This document shows, one piece after another, positions 8,566 through 15,743 of a stretch of 41,724 nt of DNA (the stretch's first letter is position 1; every line of letters starts with the position of its first letter). Below the pieces are notes generated by a model. The model was not told the origin of the DNA. It made no database searches and saw nothing but the letters and a program-made list of their open reading frames with translations. The stretch lies in assembly GCA_020831765.1 (NCBI GenBank), contig JAFIFY010000072.1:1-41724 (forward strand), read 5' to 3'. A program made the position numbers and the translations under genes. This DNA comes from Phycisphaeraceae bacterium (GTDB lineage: Bacteria > Planctomycetota > Phycisphaerae > Phycisphaerales > Phycisphaeraceae).

Positions 8566-8574
8566 TCGCCGTGA
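8512..8574 (+). pseudogene. Truncated copy of the small recombinase-associated ORF
   Basis: The frame reads MTADERRQEVAAILEAGLSP then a stop, 20 codons. It matches residues 1-18 of the intact 60-residue protein at 12032-12214 and then loses similarity. It is best read as a deletion remnant rather than a functional peptide. Confidence 0.7.
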
Positions 8575-8732
8575 TCCGCCGGTCTGGCGTGAATGTGAGA
8601 TGGCGTGCTTCCCAGTCGTGACGTGCAACTGGTGGTGCGGCGCGTTCGAGCCAAACCATCGCACCCGTAACCCGTAAACGCGACACATTGGCCCACGTCG
8701 CGGCCGGTTGCCCTGGTGGTACGACACGACCA

Positions 8733-8906
8733 CCCAACGCCATCGCCGCCGGGCTGTCGTCGTTCAGCGCCGCAGGCAAACGTGGCGATGCGATTAAGGC
8801 CAGAGACGCGGCGGGCATGCACCACCAGGGTTTCGACCTGGCGCGGCACAAACCCAAATCGAAGGTTACGCACAAGAAGACCCGTGTCCGCCCGCGACAG
8901 GACGGC
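8733..8906 (+). pseudogene. Fragment of a ParB/DNA-methyltransferase-type gene
   Basis: This frame encodes PNAIAAGLSSFS and, further on, MHHQGFDLARHKPKSKVTHK followed by KTRVRPRQD. These align in order with NNAIAAGITSFS, LLHHQSFDVARLGERKATHK and QMRAKDRPLEND of the methyltransferase encoded at 40365-41633, with the region between the first two blocks shorter. The match covers only the variable middle of that protein; the catalytic DPPY part and the C-terminal part are missing. It lies 160 bases after the truncated small ORF, so two genes that are 28 kb apart in the intact element are adjacent here. Confidence 0.6.
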
Positions 8907-9165
8907 GCGCCGCTTGGCTGCATAACTCGCTCGCTGCTCCATCAGCGCTGGGACCAACTGCTGCCGTTGTACCGTCAACGCTGGCAGTTCGAGACACGAT
9001 TCTCTATGGACAAACTCAACTTCGGTTCCGCCCCCGCAGCCGCTCACCCGCCGCCCAGAAGCGCGAAGGCCTGCTCCGCCCGGTCACGCTCAACCTCATA
9101 CTCCAACCCCGTCCATCGACACCCATGGGAATATGGGAAGGGCACATCTATTTCTTCGCCTTGAG
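8907..9165. other. Gene-poor decayed DNA
   Basis: No convincing gene, RNA or repeat is seen here or in 8575-8732. Open frames exist on both strands, but none has a family motif or good start signal. I interpret the DNA as decayed mobile-element sequence. Confidence 0.4.
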
Positions 9166-10266
9166 TCATTCGGTGAGTTTGGTCAATTCCCCTCCGATCT
9201 GGCAGGCCGAGTGATCAAGCTTCGCATGCCCTTTGGTCTGGATGGCGGTGCGAATCGCCTGGTCCTCGACAAAGAATGTCGCCCCGGTAACCGTAGCCTC
9301 CGATTCGCCCTCCATCTGAATGAGTGTTCTGTCCAGACGATCGCCGCCGTGGGCATCGGTTTCGAATGTCCCTCCATTGATGCGCATGCGTTTGGTGTCC
9401 TTGAGGACAATGCCACGCTCATTGCGGACGAAGATGCCTCCCACAATCTCGTTACTCTTGCCGCCCAAGACCTGCACGCCCACATGGTCATTGTCCGCGA
9501 AACACGAAGCCGTGACCACGGTATAGATGCATTGGTCGAGGTTCAGGCCGTTCGCACACTCCGAGAACCAGCACTTGTCGATGATGCCGGCATCGCTGTC
9601 CTTGAGGTGGGCGCTCCATGCGCACTCGATCACATACAGGCGTTCCAGAAGCAACGCATCGGTTGATCCCCACCGCCCGCCTTTGGCAGGTCGACAGATG
9701 ATGCCAGTCTGTCCTGCCTGTCGGCCCGAACCTGAAATGCCGAAGTTGCGCAGGCTGATGCCGCCCAGCCGAGGGAGCGGGCTTCCATTACGCTGTTCGA
9801 TGCGCTCGATGATGATGCCATCGACGCCTTGATCGAACTTCAGAAGCGATCCCTGCCCCACCGCGTGGCCGGGCTCAAAATACTTGCTGCGCAGGCCGCA
9901 GTTTGTACCTTCGATCGTGATATACGGCTGCGATACGCGCAGACTTGAGCCGCACCGCATCCTACCGGCCGGCAGGAGGACGACCCCGCCTGCTTCCGGA
10001 AGGCTGTCGATGGCGCGCTGCAAGGCCTCGGCATCGTCTGTCCGGCCATCGGCCTTGACGCCGAACCACCGTGCCTCGACTCGACCTGGGTCGCACGCAC
10101 GTTGCCAGAACGTTCCGTCGTGGGCACGAACGCAATGGCCGCCATTGTCCTGTCTGCCGTTGTCGGCGCACCTTGTCCAGAGCCCGGCCGCCGGGCCGAT
10201 CTGGATTGCCACACCCGATGCAGGATGCGCTTTGCGGAGTTCTTCGATCATTGAAAATGTGAACAT
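9166..10266 (-). CDS. Right-handed beta-helix protein (pectate-lyase superfamily)
   Basis: A 366-residue protein. Residues of about 60-115 carry the typical start of the pectate-lyase-3 fold: WFGVKADGRTDDAEALQRAI, then GGVVLLPAG and ITIEGT. The rest is a series of short beta-helix rungs (for example GIIDKCWFSECANGLNLDQC, GVQVLGGKSNEIVGGIFV). This fold occurs in polysaccharide lyases, glycosidases and phage tail spikes; no catalytic residues can be assigned from sequence alone. There is no signal peptide. The start at 10266 (MFTFSMIEEL) has AGGAAGG at ideal spacing; longer frames to 10413 lack this. Placed at the right end of the collapsed element, it could be a leftover tail-spike-like gene, but that is inference. 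Confidence 0.75.
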   Translation of the reverse strand: MFTFSMIEELRKAHPASGVAIQIGPAAGLWTRCADNGRQDNGGHCVRAHDGTFWQRACDPGRVEARWFGVKADGRTDDAEALQRAIDSLPEAGGVVLLPAGRMRCGSSLRVSQPYITIEGTNCGLRSKYFEPGHAVGQGSLLKFDQGVDGIIIERIEQRNGSPLPRLGGISLRNFGISGSGRQAGQTGIICRPAKGGRWGSTDALLLERLYVIECAWSAHLKDSDAGIIDKCWFSECANGLNLDQCIYTVVTASCFADNDHVGVQVLGGKSNEIVGGIFVRNERGIVLKDTKRMRINGGTFETDAHGGDRLDRTLIQMEGESEATVTGATFFVEDQAIRTAIQTKGHAKLDHSACQIGGELTKLTE

Positions 10267-10455
10267 GACCTTCCTGAAAACCATGTGCCAGCTTGAACGA
10301 GAGTCAGTTGAGTGATGGCTGATTCTATCGCTGGGCGTGCCCGAGCGCAAGTGAGGGGCGCAGCCCCAAACTGGAGCGGAGGCATGCTGGTCGAGCTGAC
10401 ACTCGAGCGCCACAAGGCGGCCGGATTAACCGGCAGCTTCGTCGCATGGGGTGTT

Positions 10456-10734
10456 GCCTCACACACAACGCGACCCACCGGTTAACGGCCAACGCCGACG
10501 CACACCAGCGTCGGCGTTGTCGCTTTCTACGCCAGTATCCGCAAGAGTTTAGCGAAGCTGGCCGCCGCGTCTCTTGTCTCACCCGATCCGGCCAGGACAC
10601 CTCCACCAGCCGCCCAACTGGCCGGTTCGGGCCGATCTGCCGCCAAAGTCTCTGCGAGTCTCTCCCCAACCGCCGCCGGGGTTATGGGGCTGTTGTCTCT
10701 GCTTACCTGTCGTAACCGGGGAGGTTGCGAGCGC
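10456..10734. repeat. R1': 279-bp direct repeat, copy 2
   Basis: Second copy of the block at 6912-7190, in the same orientation. Most mismatches cluster in the last 35 bases and near the hairpin arms. Unlike copy 1 it does not follow a tRNA gene. It marks the apparent left boundary of the large element that contains the serine recombinase. Confidence 0.85.
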
Positions 10735-10777
10735 ATACTTGGGTGAATCGCAACCGGGTGAAATCACGTCCTTCGCG

Positions 10778-11617
10778 TCATTGGGGAAACCAAATCCAAC
10801 CTTCTGTCGCAAGATGGCACCGTTTGCCCGTGAAGCTATTGTCCCACGGTGTCCAGACGTTGGGCATAATAATGGATAGGTTTCCGGGGGTGAGCCAGCC
10901 AAGCGTCTGTCCGTAGCATGCAGCCGTGACAGCGCAACGGAGGGCATCCGCAAGGTCACCGCTGCCCACCGAGCCCATATTTGCGAGTTTCGGAATGGGA
11001 ACCTTCTGGAAGCTAGAGCTCGTCGAAGACGCGCTCGGATAGACCTCAATGATGTGGACGCGGCTGCTGTTCCAGTCAGTCTTGGCCTGATTCCAATCGG
11101 AGAACTTTTCGATGCTAGGGATCAGCGGCGGCTGGAGCCATCCATTTCCCAGGCTCTTCTTGATAAGGGACAGCACATGACACGCTTTGGTGGCGTGACT
11201 TCCGATGCTGTCCTGAATCACAGAAAAAGGAAGCTTTTCTTTCTTTGGCCAGCACTTGTCCTTTACGAAACGTTCCGTCTCGCGGTACAGGTAGGGGTTG
11301 CCGATCGCGCCATTTCCGACGGGGTCCGCGACTACGTTTCCCGAGGGACCGAATAGGTCCGTAAACGCCACAGGCATTCCAAACACCGCATCAACTGCAA
11401 GCACAACGCGGTCATTTTCTTGAGGCCCCTCCATTTCGACTACCTTGAAAAATGAGGTAAGCGTGATCTCACCATCACACTTACTTAGAAGGTTGCCACG
11501 GAACTTCCCGTGCGTTGTCAACTGCCCGTTTTCAATGGTAAGGACGTGGATGGCGTCCCTGCTGTTGCCAGAGCACATCCAGGAACCCACATCCCAGCCA
11601 ACGTAGTAGTCTGTCAT
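10778..11617 (-). CDS. DUF429-like protein, predicted RNase H-fold nuclease
   Basis: A 279-residue protein with the layout of the DUF429 family: D9 in the first strand (VGWDVGSW), D76 in VVLAVDAVFGMP, a middle VIQDSIGSHATKACHVL segment, then IIEVYPSA and GDLADALRCAVTAACY near the end. The acidic residues fit a retroviral-integrase/RNase H fold, but the family is uncharacterised. The start at 11617 (MTDYYVGWDV) is chosen because the first strand of the fold starts there; upstream codons belong to a decayed mrr fragment. By eye GC is lower than in flanking DNA, a sign of transfer. It occupies the same cargo slot as the Fic gene in element 1. Confidence 0.6.
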   Translation of the reverse strand: MTDYYVGWDVGSWMCSGNSRDAIHVLTIENGQLTTHGKFRGNLLSKCDGEITLTSFFKVVEMEGPQENDRVVLAVDAVFGMPVAFTDLFGPSGNVVADPVGNGAIGNPYLYRETERFVKDKCWPKKEKLPFSVIQDSIGSHATKACHVLSLIKKSLGNGWLQPPLIPSIEKFSDWNQAKTDWNSSRVHIIEVYPSASSTSSSFQKVPIPKLANMGSVGSGDLADALRCAVTAACYGQTLGWLTPGNLSIIMPNVWTPWDNSFTGKRCHLATEGWIWFPQ

Positions 11618-11639
11618 GCTGCCACCGCCTCGTTGATTT

Positions 11640-11837
11640 TCTGATTTTCTGAAGTAGGCCATCGAGCCTGCCACCGAACTCCCGGTTTGCCCTTGCCGAA
11701 CTTAGTTCACGTTCTTCGGGGCACAGACCGAATTGGTCTGCAATGGGATCAGCCAAATCCCGCAGTTGGTGCTTCTGACCATCAGCGGTGATCTGCAGGA
11801 CCGGCAGCATCATGTCCTGGAAGCCGGGCATTGTCAT
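11640..11837 (-). pseudogene. Decayed 5' end of an mrr-type restriction gene
   Basis: The minus strand encodes MTMPGFQDMMLPVLQ, DGQKHQLRDLADPIADQFGL and CPEER, which matches the Mrr N-terminal winged-helix domain (compare its usual P..LMLPVL, LRD and LADEFGLTEEER pattern). After EER the frame appears to shift; the continuation SVAGSMAYFRKSE, resembling the Mrr RVGWARTYLKKAG helix, is in another frame. The catalytic Mrr domain is absent and the DUF429-like gene starts directly after. It is therefore a broken gene. Confidence 0.55.
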
Positions 11838-11926
11838 GGAAAACAGCATAACCCAAGGGACCAGCCATGTCTCTTCCCCGGCCATGGCGTGCTCGACTGC
11901 CGCCATCCACGGACACCACCCCGCGC

Positions 11927-12085
11927 CACGGCATAGATAACCCCACAGTCAGCATGCATGGACGCATGCCCCGACTTGCCACGCCCACCCGATGGAGCGC
12001 TGCTGTGGACGCCACTCGTCATCCCGACACCATGACTGCCGACGAACGCCGGCAGGAGGTCGCCCGCATCCTGGCCCGGGGCCTG
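11927..12085. repeat. Left-end repeat, copy B (leads into the recombinase cassette)
   Basis: This is the intact partner of copy A (8406-8565). It spans about 105 non-coding bases with GCATGCATGGACGCATGC-type inner repeats and the first 18 codons of the small ORF. Distance from R1' to this copy (1471 bases) is close to the distance from R1 to copy A (1494 bases), although the cargo genes between them are unrelated. Confidence 0.8.
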
Positions 12086-12214
12086 GTGCGCCACATTCGG
12101 CTCTCCCGCTCCCTGCCCACCGACGCCGCGAAAGATTCTGAAAAATCAGGCGAGCCGGGACTTGATCTTTCCTCGGAAACGAGGCTCAGTGTGCCTGCGC
12201 GGCCCGCGGGGTAA
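12032..12214 (+). CDS. Small conserved protein of the recombinase cassette
   Basis: A 60-residue protein starting MTADERRQEVARILARGLVR and ending with a polar LDLSSETRLSVPARPAG tail. I recognise the pattern from small ORFs that often precede DUF2924 and serine recombinase genes in planctomycetes, but no function is known. The ATG lacks a strong ribosome binding site. A truncated copy exists at 8512. Its conserved N-terminus across both copies argues it is a real gene. Confidence 0.6.
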   Translation: MTADERRQEVARILARGLVRHIRLSRSLPTDAAKDSEKSGEPGLDLSSETRLSVPARPAG

Positions 12215-12253
12215 TAGCGGGGTCTCGCGACAAACGCCATGAAAGGATCGCCA

Positions 12254-12769
12254 ATGATTACCGACATAGCAGCCGAGGTCGACGCCCTTCAGCGGATGAC
12301 GACCAGCGAACTGGCCGAGCGCTACGAGCAACTGCATGGCCAGCCCTCGCGGACCCGCCACAGGACCTACCTCATCCGCAAGATCGCTTGGCGAATTCAG
12401 GCGCTGGCCGAGGGCGACCTGTCTGAGCGTGCCCGCCGCAGAGCGGAAGAGTTGGCCCAGGACGCCGACGTGCGCGTCATGGCCCCCAAGACGATGATCA
12501 TCCCGCCCCAGCCCGCAGAATCGCCCACGGTGGCCCGTCCGCTACCCAATGGCGAACACAACGACCCGCGTCTGCCTTCGCCGGGATCGGCCATCGTGCG
12601 CGAGTACAAGGGCCGGACCATCCGAGTGGTCGTGCTCGACGACGGCAAGGGGTTTGAGTACGAGGGCGAGCGTTACCGCACGCTTTCGGCCATCGCCAAA
12701 GCAGTCACCGGCAGCCACATCAACGGCTTCCGCTTCTTCCGCTTGGTGAAAACGGGAGCCAAGCAATGA
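12254..12769 (+). CDS. DUF2924 domain-containing protein
   Basis: A 171-residue protein with the DUF2924 pattern: an N-terminal helical region (LAERYEQLHGQP, then RKIAWRIQALAEGDLSERAR) and a C-terminal part with REYKGRTIRVVVLDDGKGFE, YEGERYRTLSAIAKAVTGSH and NGFRFFRL. The C-terminal piece resembles a small DNA-binding fold. Genes of this family nearly always sit directly before a large serine recombinase, as here (ATGA overlap), so an accessory role in integration or excision is inferred. An ATG at 12239 is in frame, but 12254 has AAAGGA at good spacing. Confidence 0.88.
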   Translation: MITDIAAEVDALQRMTTSELAERYEQLHGQPSRTRHRTYLIRKIAWRIQALAEGDLSERARRRAEELAQDADVRVMAPKTMIIPPQPAESPTVARPLPNGEHNDPRLPSPGSAIVREYKGRTIRVVVLDDGKGFEYEGERYRTLSAIAKAVTGSHINGFRFFRLVKTGAKQ

Positions 12770-14355
12770 GCCGCAACCGTGGCCGAAAAGCCGATCAGAA
12801 CAGCGCTGCTGGCCGCCCCCGCGTACGGTGCGCCATCTACACCCGCAAGTCCAGCGACGAGGGCCTCGACCAGGAGTTCAACTCGCTGGACGCCCAGCGG
12901 GAGAGCGCCGAGGCCTTCATCGCCAGCCAGAAGGCCGAGGGTTGGGAGGTGCTGCCCGAGACGTACAACGATGGTGGGTTCTCCGGCGGCAGCATTGAGC
13001 GGCCGGCGCTGCAACGGCTGCTGCGCGATATCGAGGAGGGCAAGCTCGACTGTGTGGTCGTCTATAAGGTCGATCGGCTCAGCCGCTCGCTGCTCGATTT
13101 TGCCCGGGTCATGGAAATCTTTGACCGGCACAACGTCTCGTTCGTCTCGGTGACCCAGCAGTTCAACACCACCCACTCGATGGGCCGGCTGACGCTGAAC
13201 ATCCTGCTGAGCTTCGCCCAGTTCGAGCGGGAGATCATCGGCGAACGCATCCGCGACAAGATCGCCGCCCAGAAGCGAAAGGGCAAATGGGCCGGCGGCG
13301 TGCCGGTCCTGGGGTATGACGTCAATCGATCCGGCCCGAGCCCGCGCCTGGTGGTCAACGCCGCTGAGGCGGCTCGCGTGCGCACCATCTTTCAGATGTA
13401 CCTGGAGAAAGGCTCGATGCTGCCCGTGGTTGGCGAGTTGTCCCACCGTGGATGGGTCAACAAGCGACGGGTCACGAAGAAGGGAAAGGAACTGGGCGGT
13501 CGGCCATTCGACCGGGGCATGCTGTATCAACTGCTCACCAATCCGATTTACACCGGCAAGCTTTCGCACAAGGGCCAACTCTACGATGGCGAGCACCCGG
13601 CCATCATCGACGCTGATCTGTTCGCCAAGGTCCAGGAGCAACTGCAGCACAACGGCCGGACCGGCGGAGTGATCGTGCGCAACAAGTATGGGGCGCTGCT
13701 GCGGGGGCTGCTTCGCTGCAAGCAGTGCAACTGCGCGATGAGCCATGCGTTCAGCCGGAATCGCAGCGGTAGATTCTACCGCTATTACCGCTGCGTCGGT
13801 GCGAGCAAGAACGGCGCTCGCACGTGCCCCAATGGGTCGCTGCCGGCCGCCGAGATGGAGCGCGTCGTGGTGGATGGGGTACGCCAACTGGGCCAGGACG
13901 AGGGACTTATGCAAACGGTCTTGAACGAGGCAACGGCTGCACACGCGACAGAGACGACTGGCTTGATCCGGGACCGGGACCATATCAAGAGCGAGCTTGC
14001 CCGCCACCATGCCGAACTTCGCCGCCTGGCTGCCGGCGATTCCACATCGCAGGAGGCGATCAACCGCATGGCCGACCTGCATGAACAGGTCGCGGATGTC
14101 GAACGGCGGCTGGTGCCTGTCGCCAAGCGCCTGAGCGAGCTCGAACACGAGACCATCACGCCCGCCCAGGCCGACGCCGCACTGGCACGCTTCGACGATG
14201 TGTGGAACCAGTTGATCCCCCGCGAACAAGCCCGCCTGCTGAACCTGCTGATCGCGTCCGTCGAGTATGACGGATTGGCCGGCACCGTCGCGGTGACCTT
14301 CCGCCCAACCAGCATTCAGGCACTGATCCGACAGCAACTTGAGGAGGCCGCATGA
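12766..14355 (+). CDS. Large serine recombinase (site-specific integrase)
   Basis: A 529-residue large serine recombinase. The catalytic domain (about residues 20-165) has the Y25-x-R27-x-S29 motif, giving S29 as nucleophile, plus the resolvase arginine motif DRLSRS. Then come a recombinase domain (about 180-300; GKWAGGVPVLGYDV) and a zinc ribbon that begins at C318 (LLRCKQCNCAM, later RTCPNG) with a coiled coil after it. Such enzymes recombine attP and attB directionally without supercoiling. It overlaps DUF2924 and the next HTH gene by ATGA, forming one translational unit. Presumably it integrates the element beginning at 10456; its core site cannot be identified here. Confidence 0.95.
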   Translation: MSRNRGRKADQNSAAGRPRVRCAIYTRKSSDEGLDQEFNSLDAQRESAEAFIASQKAEGWEVLPETYNDGGFSGGSIERPALQRLLRDIEEGKLDCVVVYKVDRLSRSLLDFARVMEIFDRHNVSFVSVTQQFNTTHSMGRLTLNILLSFAQFEREIIGERIRDKIAAQKRKGKWAGGVPVLGYDVNRSGPSPRLVVNAAEAARVRTIFQMYLEKGSMLPVVGELSHRGWVNKRRVTKKGKELGGRPFDRGMLYQLLTNPIYTGKLSHKGQLYDGEHPAIIDADLFAKVQEQLQHNGRTGGVIVRNKYGALLRGLLRCKQCNCAMSHAFSRNRSGRFYRYYRCVGASKNGARTCPNGSLPAAEMERVVVDGVRQLGQDEGLMQTVLNEATAAHATETTGLIRDRDHIKSELARHHAELRRLAAGDSTSQEAINRMADLHEQVADVERRLVPVAKRLSELEHETITPAQADAALARFDDVWNQLIPREQARLLNLLIASVEYDGLAGTVAVTFRPTSIQALIRQQLEEAA

Positions 14356-14741
14356 TCACCGTCACCAAGCCCATCCATTTCGCCGTCAAGGGCCACCGCA
14401 AGCGTGCCGTCAATGGTCCGAAGCCCAAACCTGTCGAACCGGCCGGCCGCATTCCCCGCATCTCCAAGCTCATGGCCCTGGCGATCCGGTTCGACAAGCT
14501 TCTCGAAGACGGCGTGGTCGCCGACCAGACCGAATTGGCCCGGCTCGCTCACGTCACCCAACCACGCATGACGCAGATCATGAACCTGCTGCATCTTGCG
14601 CCGGACATCCAGGAAGATATCCTTTACCTGCCGCCCGTGACCGCGGGGCGTGACCCCATCGCAGAGCGACATCTCAGACCGATTTCCAAGATTGTGGAGT
14701 GGCGAAGGCAACGCAGAGCATGGGCGTCAATTTCACGTTAA
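14352..14741 (+). CDS. Small helix-turn-helix protein of the recombinase cassette
   Basis: A 129-residue basic protein with a helix-turn-helix of the ParB/sigma-like kind at residues 59-82 (QTELARLAHVTQPRMTQIMN) followed by LLHLAPDIQEDILYLP. The start overlaps the recombinase stop (ATGA). Position and DNA-binding motif suggest a recombination directionality factor or a regulator of the cassette; neither is shown by sequence. The next 147 bases are AT-rich and carry the promoter for the defence module. Confidence 0.75.
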   Translation: MITVTKPIHFAVKGHRKRAVNGPKPKPVEPAGRIPRISKLMALAIRFDKLLEDGVVADQTELARLAHVTQPRMTQIMNLLHLAPDIQEDILYLPPVTAGRDPIAERHLRPISKIVEWRRQRRAWASISR

Positions 14742-14794
14742 TAATTGAAATAAAATAACTTGCAGTCATTTCCGGCTTGCGATGACCATGCCTG

Positions 14795-14823
14795 TTGCGT
14801 GTGCCCGACTTGCTGGTTATGAT
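14795..14823 (+). promoter_or_regulatory. Candidate promoter of the defence module, with shared TGTTTACyGTTCA motif
   Basis: TTGCGT (14795-14800) and TATGAT (14818-14823) are separated by 17 bases; the -10 box matches 5/6. Directly over the predicted start region lies TGTTTACTGTTCATCG (14823-14838), which matches TGTTTACCGTTCACGG at 27800-27815 in 13 of 16 positions. A common regulator, perhaps the XRE protein at 26673, is inferred. Confidence 0.45.
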
Positions 14824-14888
14824 GTTTACTGTTCATCGCACGCGCACGCTCATTGGGAGCGGGCCATCGGCAACACTGAGGGCACGCC

Positions 14889-15731
14889 ATGAACTGCTTC
14901 CAGCTCATCAAGATAGTACTCGATGAGGCTTACGTCGTGATACCCGGTGATGACGCGGCCAAAGATGCCGCGATCTGCAAGGCGGCGACCGACCTCTCCA
15001 GTGAATACAAAGGGCTGCTGCAATCGGGGTGCTTGGACTACGCCGATCCCGCTCGGCGATTCGCGTACATCTACAAGTACACCACCTCGCACGCGAACAT
15101 CGTTTACAAAGCCATCGCCCAATCCGGCGACCTCGGTCAAGTCTTTGATCAGAACAAGCTCTCCGTCGCCTGTGTCGGTGGTGGGCCGGGTAGCGACTTC
15201 CTCGGGATTCTGAAGTACTGCCTTCGCCATGAGAAATCACCTGAACTCCGATGCCAGATCCTTGACCGCGATGCGACCTGGGGCGAATCTTGGAGCGACG
15301 TTGACGATAAGCTCGGCTCGACGTTTCGTATCTCGACACTGTTCCATCCACTTGACGTTACAGATTCAGCAAACTGGGATCGCTTCAAGAAGCACTTCGG
15401 GTCTGACCTGATCACCATGATCTATTTTCTGTCGGAGGTGTACGCCGTCCGCGACCAGGCGAACCAGTACTTCGAGGCGCTCTTCGCCGGCGTAGCGCGA
15501 GGCAGCCGCATCCTCTTCGTCGACAATAACTCACCACAGTTCTACCAGTGGTTCGATGGCCTGGCCGAGAAGCACGGTTTTGTCACGCTAGCATCACAGA
15601 AAGGTATGAAGCAGCTTCCGTTTGACGAAGAAAAGACCGATCTCGAACCGTACTACAGCAAGTTCAACGGCAAGGGGCATTGCCCGAAGATTCGGGCGGA
15701 TATCGCCATCCGTGTCGTGCAGAAGGCGTAG
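14889..15731 (+). CDS. SAM-dependent methyltransferase-like protein of unknown target
   Basis: A 280-residue protein with a likely Rossmann-type SAM-binding start: LSVACVGGGPGSDFLGILKY with GGGPGSD at residues 97-103, then an acidic ILDRD around D126. There is no DPPY, NPPF or PC motif, so it does not look like a DNA methylase. The target is unknown. The ATG follows GAGGG. The stop codon overlaps the AGGAGGA ribosome binding site of the DUF1848 gene, so the two are probably translated together. It is the first gene of the defence module. Confidence 0.55.
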   Translation: MNCFQLIKIVLDEAYVVIPGDDAAKDAAICKAATDLSSEYKGLLQSGCLDYADPARRFAYIYKYTTSHANIVYKAIAQSGDLGQVFDQNKLSVACVGGGPGSDFLGILKYCLRHEKSPELRCQILDRDATWGESWSDVDDKLGSTFRISTLFHPLDVTDSANWDRFKKHFGSDLITMIYFLSEVYAVRDQANQYFEALFAGVARGSRILFVDNNSPQFYQWFDGLAEKHGFVTLASQKGMKQLPFDEEKTDLEPYYSKFNGKGHCPKIRADIAIRVVQKA

Positions 15732-15743
15732 GAGGAACACTGC

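Larger units (their letters stand above)
6912..10455. mobile_element. Collapsed remnant of an integrated element (element 1)
   Basis: The segment between the two R1 copies contains, in order, a Fic gene, a copy of the 160-bp left-end sequence that precedes the intact recombinase cassette at 12032, a fragment matching the methyltransferase gene found 28 kb downstream in element 2, and a beta-helix gene. Parts from both ends of a larger element thus lie within about 200 bases, which suggests large internal deletion. Boundaries are inferred from R1 and are not proven attachment sites. Confidence 0.45.

Noticed and set aside
8575-9165. Intact gene in the gap between the Fic and beta-helix genes
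   Set aside because: Frames on both strands lack start signals and domains; only the methyltransferase-like fragment at 8733-8906 could be supported.
12673-14337. Long minus-strand open frame opposite the recombinase gene
   Set aside because: It is a mirror frame of a clear serine recombinase in GC-rich DNA, without domains or start signals. Similar long antisense frames opposite the prepilin peptidase, recD2, the primase gene and hsdR were rejected for the same reason.
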